From: Pseudomonas yamanorum
Lineage (GTDB): Bacteria; Pseudomonadota; Gammaproteobacteria; Pseudomonadales; Pseudomonadaceae
Direction of reading: 5' to 3'
Assembly (NCBI RefSeq): GCF_013386765.1
Contig: NZ_JACARE010000010.1
Location: forward strand, 186,001-250,000
DNA: 64,000 nucleotides
A program made the translations under genes and the position numbers. Below are positions 59,249 to 64,000 of this stretch, piece by piece. A model generated the notes under the pieces. It had not been told where the DNA came from, made no database searches, and saw nothing but the letters and a program-made list of their open reading frames with translations. Position 1 is the stretch's first letter; each line of letters opens with the position of its first letter.

Positions 59249-60460
59249 TCAAGGCGACAAAGAAATGACATCGCTCGAATCGCGCTCAACCTGTCCTACC
59301 TGATACTCCCTCGGCGTACACCCGAACTCGCGTTTGAACACCGTGTGCAGGTACTGCGCCGATTTGAAGCCGCAGTCGTAGGCGATATCCGCGATGCCCG
59401 CTCCGGTATTTTCCAGGCCTGCCACCGCTGCGGCGAGTTTGAAGCGCAGGATTTCGTCGTGGACACTGCGGTTCAGTTCGCTGCGAAAATGCGCTTCCAG
59501 GGATGAACGCGACACGCCGACGTAGCTGGCGACCTGAGCCGTCTTGATGCCCTGGCAGGCGTACTGGCGAATGAAGTGCAACGCCTGCATCACATAGGGA
59601 TGGCCGAGGGGTTGGTGCAGGCTGGAGGTCTGCACGTTGACCGCTTCCGGCGGCACCAGGATCTGGCTGCCCGCCGAAGGCATGCCGTGCAACATCTGAT
59701 GCAGTAAACGCGCGGCGGTGCGGCCCATTTTTTCGGTGCCCTGGATCACCGAGCTCAGTGGCACGCGGGTCAGGGTGCGGGTCAGCGGGTCGTTGTCGAT
59801 GCCGATCAGTGCCACTTGCTCCGGCACCGGGATGCCCGCCGTGAGGCAGGCTTGCAGCAACTGCCGGGCACGGGCGTCGCTGACCGCGATGATGCCGATG
59901 GGCTTGGGCAGGCTGTGCAGCCAGGCGATCTGCTGCTCCACCGCCGAGTCCCACAGCGGCGCGCTGGTGCCCAGCCCGCGATACACCTCCACGGGCAGGC
60001 CGTCGCGCTCCAGCAGGCGGCGGAAGGCTTTTTCGCGCTCCTGGGCCCAGCGGTTGATATCCGCTTGCGGCAGGCTGAAGCAGGCAAAGCGCGTCAGCCC
60101 GGCTTCGATCAGGTGTTCGTAGGCCAGCTTGATCAGGGCGAAATTGTCGGTGGCCACGTACGGAATATGCCGGGGGTAAGCCCGCTCATCTTCGTAAGAC
60201 CCGCCTACCGCCACCACCGGTAAGTGCACGCCCGCCAGCGCCGGGCCCATCGCCGGGTCGTCGAAGTCGGCAATGATACCGTCGCCATGCCAGCGCTCGA
60301 TGCCCTTGAGCCGGCAAACGAAATCCTCCTCCAGGAACAGATCCCACGACACCCGCGTGCTGCTCAGGTAGTTGCCGATCCCGGTGATGATGCCGCGATC
60401 GTAGATCTTGTTGCCGTTGAACAGCAGGGCAATCCGGTGCACCGGCGGAAGGGTTTTCAC
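59249..60460 (-). CDS. xylR: xylose operon activator XylR (AraC family)
   Basis: The product is 403 residues. A LacI/periplasmic-binding-like sensor ([20 protein letters not shown] ... [12 protein letters not shown]) is fused to an AraC DNA-binding domain ([40 protein letters not shown]). This fusion is specific to XylR. I chose the GTG at 60460 because AGGAG lies 8 bases upstream; the TTG at 60490 has none. It is divergent from xylA and should activate it with xylose bound. Confidence 0.92.
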   Translation of the reverse strand: MKTLPPVHRIALLFNGNKIYDRGIITGIGNYLSSTRVSWDLFLEEDFVCRLKGIERWHGDGIIADFDDPAMGPALAGVHLPVVAVGGSYEDERAYPRHIPYVATDNFALIKLAYEHLIEAGLTRFACFSLPQADINRWAQEREKAFRRLLERDGLPVEVYRGLGTSAPLWDSAVEQQIAWLHSLPKPIGIIAVSDARARQLLQACLTAGIPVPEQVALIGIDNDPLTRTLTRVPLSSVIQGTEKMGRTAARLLHQMLHGMPSAGSQILVPPEAVNVQTSSLHQPLGHPYVMQALHFIRQYACQGIKTAQVASYVGVSRSSLEAHFRSELNRSVHDEILRFKLAAAVAGLENTGAGIADIAYDCGFKSAQYLHTVFKREFGCTPREYQVGQVERDSSDVISLSP

Positions 60461-60613
60461 AGGGGCGGCTCCTGGCGAGGTATCGCCCAACTATGCGCCC
60501 AAAGCCACTCAAAATCGAACCCCGCTCTGGTGATTTTCATAATCGGTTGGCCGGGGGCCGTTGCTAGTATCGAGGCAAGGTTAACGTGCACTCATAACAA
60601 CAAGGATCTGGCG

Positions 60614-61930
60614 ATGCCCTACTTTCCCGCTGTCGAAAAAATCCTCTACGAAGGCCCGGATAGCACCTCTGCCCTGGCCTTCCGGCACTACGATGCGAAC
60701 AAGCTGATCCTCGGCAAACCGATGCGTGAGCACCTGCGGATGGCCGCGTGTTATTGGCACAATTTCGTCTGGCCCGGCAGTGACATGTTCGGCTCCGGCA
60801 CCTTCCAGCGGCCCTGGCAGCAGCCGGGTGAAGCCCTGCAGGTGGCACGCGGCAAGGCCGAGGCGGCGTTCGAGTTTTTCTCCAAGCTGGGCATCGACTA
60901 CTACAGCTTCCACGACACCGACGTTGCCCCCGAAGGCGCAAGCCTGGCGGAGTACCGCGACAACTTTGCGCGGATGGTCGACCAGCTCGAAGGCCATCAG
61001 GAACAGACCGGCATCCAGCTGCTGTGGGGCACCGCCAACTGCTTCAGCAACCCGCGCTTTGCCGCCGGCGCCGCCAGTAACCCGAACCCGGAAGTGTTTG
61101 CCTACGCAGCCGCCCAGGTGTTCAGTGCGATGAACGCCACCCACCGCCTCAAAGGCTCCAGCTATGTGCTGTGGGGCGGCCGCGAAGGTTACGAGACGCT
61201 GCTCAACACCGACCTCAAGCGCGAGCGCGAGCAACTCGGGCGCTTCATGCGCATGGTGGTCGAGCACAAATACAAAATCGGCTTCACCGGCGAGCTGTTT
61301 ATCGAGCCCAAGCCACAGGAGCCGACCAAGCACCAGTACGACTACGACACCGCCACCGTGTTTGGCTTCCTGCATCAGTTCGGCCTGGAGAAAGAGATCA
61401 AGGTCAACATCGAGGCCAACCACGCCACCCTCGCCGGCCACAGCTTCCATCATGAAATCGCCACCGCCGCGTCCCTGGGAATTTTCGGCAGCATCGACGC
61501 CAACCGTGGCGACCCGCAGAACGGCTGGGACACCGACCAGTTCCCCAACAGCGTCGAAGAGCTGACCCTGGTCACCTACGAGGTACTCAAGGCCGGTGGT
61601 TTCAAAGGCGGCGGCTACAACTTCGACTCCAAGGTGCGTCGTCAAAGCCTCGACGAAGTGGACCTGTTCCATGGCCACGTGGCCGCGATGGACGTGCTGG
61701 CGCTGTCCCTGGAGCGCGCCGCCGCCATGGTGCAGAACGATGCCCTTGAACAGTTCAAGGCCCAGCGTTATGCCGGCTGGGACAAGTCGTTCGGGCGTGC
61801 CGTGCTCGGCGGCGACTTCAGCCTGGAGTCGCTGGCCGAGCATGCCTTCAGCCACCAACTCAACCCGCAAGCGGTAAGCGGCCGCCAGGAGATGCTCGAA
61901 GGTGTAGTGAATCGCTTTATCTACCCATGA
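60614..61930 (+). CDS. xylA: xylose isomerase
   Basis: The product is 438 residues, group II length. Active-site elements are [13 protein letters not shown] (catalytic His and Asp), the metal-binding Glu in [16 protein letters not shown], and [18 protein letters not shown] and GSIDANRGD for the second metal. It converts D-xylose to D-xylulose. The ATG at 60614 follows AAGGATCTGGCG. The xylose ABC transporter genes follow; no xylulokinase gene (xylB) is seen within the window and it may lie beyond it. Confidence 0.96.
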   Translation: MPYFPAVEKILYEGPDSTSALAFRHYDANKLILGKPMREHLRMAACYWHNFVWPGSDMFGSGTFQRPWQQPGEALQVARGKAEAAFEFFSKLGIDYYSFHDTDVAPEGASLAEYRDNFARMVDQLEGHQEQTGIQLLWGTANCFSNPRFAAGAASNPNPEVFAYAAAQVFSAMNATHRLKGSSYVLWGGREGYETLLNTDLKREREQLGRFMRMVVEHKYKIGFTGELFIEPKPQEPTKHQYDYDTATVFGFLHQFGLEKEIKVNIEANHATLAGHSFHHEIATAASLGIFGSIDANRGDPQNGWDTDQFPNSVEELTLVTYEVLKAGGFKGGGYNFDSKVRRQSLDEVDLFHGHVAAMDVLALSLERAAAMVQNDALEQFKAQRYAGWDKSFGRAVLGGDFSLESLAEHAFSHQLNPQAVSGRQEMLEGVVNRFIYP

Positions 61931-61987
61931 CCGCTACGCTCCAGGTCCAGCAGTGCGTCTAAACAACAATAAAAGGGACTCACCATC

Positions 61988-62989
61988 ATGAAACACCTGA
62001 AAACCGTTTTATTCACCAGCGTTCTGGCACTGCTTTCCAACTCGGTCATGGCCGATGCGGCCCATCCGAAAATCGGCTTTTCCATCGACGACCTGCGTCT
62101 TGAACGCTGGGCCCGCGACCGTGATTACTTCACGGCCGCCGCCGAGCAACTGGGGGCCAAGGTCTATGTGCAATCGGCGGACGCCAACGAGCAGCGACAG
62201 ATCTCGCAGATTGAAAACCTGATCTCCCGGGGCGTCGATGTGATTGTGATCGTGCCGTTCAACGCTACGGTGCTGAACAACGTGGTGGCCGAAGCGAAGA
62301 AAGCCGGGGTGAAAGTGCTGTCTTACGACCGGCTGATCTTGAATGCCGATATCGACGCCTACATCTCCTTCGATAACGAAAAGGTCGGCGAGATGCAGGC
62401 CCAGGGCGTGTTGAACGCGCAGCCTAAAGGCAATTACTTCCTGCTGGGCGGCGCGCCTACCGACAACAACGCGAAGATCCTGCGCCAGGGCCAGATGAAG
62501 GTGCTGCAGCCTGCCATCGACAAGGGCGACATCAAGATTGTCGGCCAGCAGTGGGTCAAGGAATGGAACCCTACCGAAGCCCTGAGCATCGTCGAGAACG
62601 CGCTGACCGCCAACAGCAACAAAATCGACGGCATCGTCGCCTCCAACGACGCCACTGCCGGCGGCGCGATCCAGGCCCTGGCGGCACAAAAACTGGCGGG
62701 CAAGGTGCCGGTCTCCGGGCAAGACGCCGACCTTGCCGCAATCAAGCGTGTGATCGCCGGCACCCAGACCATGACCGTGTACAAGCCCCTGAAACTGCTG
62801 GCGTCCGAGGCCGCCAAGCTCTCGGTGCAACTGGTACGGGACGAGAAACCGGCCTACAACTCGCAATACGACAACGGCAGCAAACAGGTCTCGAGCATCC
62901 TGCTCAAGCCGACCGCGTTGACCAAAGACAACGTCAACGTGCTGGAAGAAGACGGGTTCTACACCAAAGCGCAAATCGCCGGGCAGTAA
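61988..62989 (+). CDS. xylF: D-xylose ABC transporter, periplasmic binding protein
   Basis: The product is 333 residues with a signal peptide (TVLFTSVLALLSNSVMA). KIGFSIDDLRLERWARDRDY and SADANEQRQISQIENLISRG are the xylose-binding-protein signatures of the ribose/xylose class. It delivers D-xylose to XylGH. It starts 57 bp after xylA. Confidence 0.95.
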   Translation: MKHLKTVLFTSVLALLSNSVMADAAHPKIGFSIDDLRLERWARDRDYFTAAAEQLGAKVYVQSADANEQRQISQIENLISRGVDVIVIVPFNATVLNNVVAEAKKAGVKVLSYDRLILNADIDAYISFDNEKVGEMQAQGVLNAQPKGNYFLLGGAPTDNNAKILRQGQMKVLQPAIDKGDIKIVGQQWVKEWNPTEALSIVENALTANSNKIDGIVASNDATAGGAIQALAAQKLAGKVPVSGQDADLAAIKRVIAGTQTMTVYKPLKLLASEAAKLSVQLVRDEKPAYNSQYDNGSKQVSSILLKPTALTKDNVNVLEEDGFYTKAQIAGQ

Positions 62990-63003
62990 GCGTACGGCTC
63001 ACT

Positions 63004-63030
63004 GCGGGAGCGGCTTGCGGCCGCTCCCGC
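63004..63030 (+). promoter_or_regulatory. strong hairpin between xylF and xylG
   Basis: GCGGGAGCGGC (63004-63014) pairs perfectly with GCCGCTCCCGC (63020-63030), loop TTGCG. No T-run follows, so it should not stop transcription fully. Such hairpins after a binding-protein gene often stabilise the upstream mRNA and raise its level. Confidence 0.6.
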
Positions 63031-63068
63031 ACGCCACCCGCCTTTTCGCTGTGGAATGAGTACCCGCC

Positions 63069-64000
63069 ATGTCCGACTACTTGCTGGAAATGAACAACAT
63101 CGTCAAAACCTTTGGTGGCGTCAAAGCCCTGAACGGCATCGACATCAAGGTAAGACCCGGGGAATGCGTGGGGTTGTGCGGCGAGAACGGCGCCGGCAAA
63201 TCGACCCTGATGAAGGTGCTGTCGGCGGTGTATCCCCATGGCACCTGGGACGGCGAAATCCTTTGGGACGGCCAGCCGCTGCGCGCCCATTCCATCGCCG
63301 AAACCGAAGCCTGCGGCATCGTGATCATCCACCAGGAACTGACCCTGGTGCCCGACCTCTCGGTGGCCGAAAACATCTTCATGGGCCACGAGCTGACACT
63401 GCCCGGCGGGCGCATGAACTACCCCGCCATGATGCACCGTGCCGAAGCGCTGATGCGCGAGCTGAAAGTGCCGGACATGAACGTCGCCCTGCCCGTCTCG
63501 CAATACGGCGGCGGCTACCAGCAACTGGTGGAAATCGCCAAGGCGCTGAACAAACAGGCGCGCCTGCTGATTCTGGATGAGCCCTCCTCGGCGCTCACCC
63601 GTTCGGAAATCGAGGTGCTGCTGGACATCATCCGTGGGCTCAAGGCCAAGGGCGTTGCCTGCGTGTACATCTCCCACAAGCTCGATGAAGTCTCGGCCAT
63701 CTGCGACACCATCGCGGTGATCCGCGACGGCAAGCACATCGCGACCACGGCCATGGCCGAGATGGACGTGTCGCGCATCATCACCCAGATGGTCGGCCGC
63801 GAGATGAGCAACCTCTACCCCACCGAACCCCACGCGGTGGGCGAGGTGCTGTTCGAGGCGCGCAACATCACCTGCTACGACGTCGACAACCCGGGGCGCA
63901 AGCGCGTCGACGATGTCTCGTTCAACCTGCGCCGTGGCGAAATCCTCGGCATCGCCGGGCTGGTGGGCGCGGGCCGCACGGAGCTGGTGTCGGCGCTGTT
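63069..64000 (+). CDS. xylG: D-xylose ABC transporter ATPase (partial, runs off window)
   Basis: About 310 residues are visible. The first ATPase domain has Walker [10 protein letters not shown], the Q loop [20 protein letters not shown], a signature-region [18 protein letters not shown] (ABC motif altered to YGGGYQQ, usual for the first half of XylG), Walker [12 protein letters not shown] and the switch His in SHKLDE. The second domain starts ([20 protein letters not shown]) and is cut by the window end. It drives xylose import with XylF and the XylH permease, which should lie beyond the edge. Confidence 0.95.
   Translation, partial: MSDYLLEMNNIVKTFGGVKALNGIDIKVRPGECVGLCGENGAGKSTLMKVLSAVYPHGTWDGEILWDGQPLRAHSIAETEACGIVIIHQELTLVPDLSVAENIFMGHELTLPGGRMNYPAMMHRAEALMRELKVPDMNVALPVSQYGGGYQQLVEIAKALNKQARLLILDEPSSALTRSEIEVLLDIIRGLKAKGVACVYISHKLDEVSAICDTIAVIRDGKHIATTAMAEMDVSRIITQMVGREMSNLYPTEPHAVGEVLFEARNITCYDVDNPGRKRVDDVSFNLRRGEILGIAGLVGAGRTELVSAL

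Overview
The window looks like a chromosome segment of a Pseudomonas from the P. fluorescens group. The evidence is high GC with strong GC3 bias (which produces long antisense open frames), OprD and TonB-receptor families, a DUF6124 gene, and many REP/REPIN-type palindromes of the 'TGTGGGAGC...GGCAAGCC...GCTCCCACA' kind between genes. This assignment is inference; no rRNA or marker gene is present. No tRNA, CRISPR array, insertion sequence or prophage was seen.

Layout. 1-3.4 kb: the end of an MMPL/RND exporter operon with a YCF48-like beta-propeller protein. 3.8-4.9 kb: a Gfo/Idh/MocA oxidoreductase. 5.1-11.1 kb: a Cu(I)/Ag(I)-type CusCBA efflux operon led by a small Met/Cys/His-rich secreted protein. 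11.2-14.6 kb: a membrane protein with a 24-residue microprotein behind it, then an OmpR-type two-component system. 14.8-18.1 kb: an aldo/keto reductase-SDR-SRPBCC operon opposite a LysR regulator. 18.1-28.9 kb: an OprD porin, an AAHS aromatic-acid transporter and an eight-gene meta-cleavage operon whose first two genes are of the 2,3-dihydroxybenzoate (DhbA/DhbB) type and whose other six are the catechol lower pathway, with a divergent LysR gene. 28.9-29.6 kb: an elaborately folded RNA leader in front of a DUF6124 gene. 29.8-32.6 kb: an ECF sigma/anti-sigma/periplasmic-sensor operon flanked by WxxGHW-repeat proteins. 32.8-36.2 kb: a PAS-GGDEF cyclase and an AT-rich patch with a serralysin-like protein that has lost its zinc site. 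36.3-41.6 kb: small metabolic and regulatory genes (AraC, FAH hydrolase, SMR exporter, AhpD-like protein, azoreductase, MocR). 41.7-45.7 kb: a FecI-FecR-TonB receptor system. 46-50.4 kb: a lipoprotein nuclease, then a second TonB receptor opposite an XRE-cupin regulator. 50.4-51.0 kb: a 170-residue protein that is 42% methionine. 51.2-59.2 kb: a flavin monooxygenase, a MarR/SDR divergent pair with a clear promoter-operator, an amidase and a Tat-exported phospholipase C. 59.2-64 kb: the xylose locus xylR | xylA-xylF-xylG, cut by the window end.

Themes: metal handling (Cus, ECF with CpxP/CnrX-like sensor, Met-rich proteins), iron acquisition, and use of plant-derived carbon (2,3-dihydroxybenzoate, xylose). 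The most interesting observations are the structured RNA upstream of DUF6124 (28995-29229), the Met/Cys-rich protein (50444-50956), the pseudo-serralysin (33844-35097) and the chimeric dhb pathway. Start sites were chosen by eye from Shine-Dalgarno spacing and family start; all functional statements come from reading motifs, without database searches.
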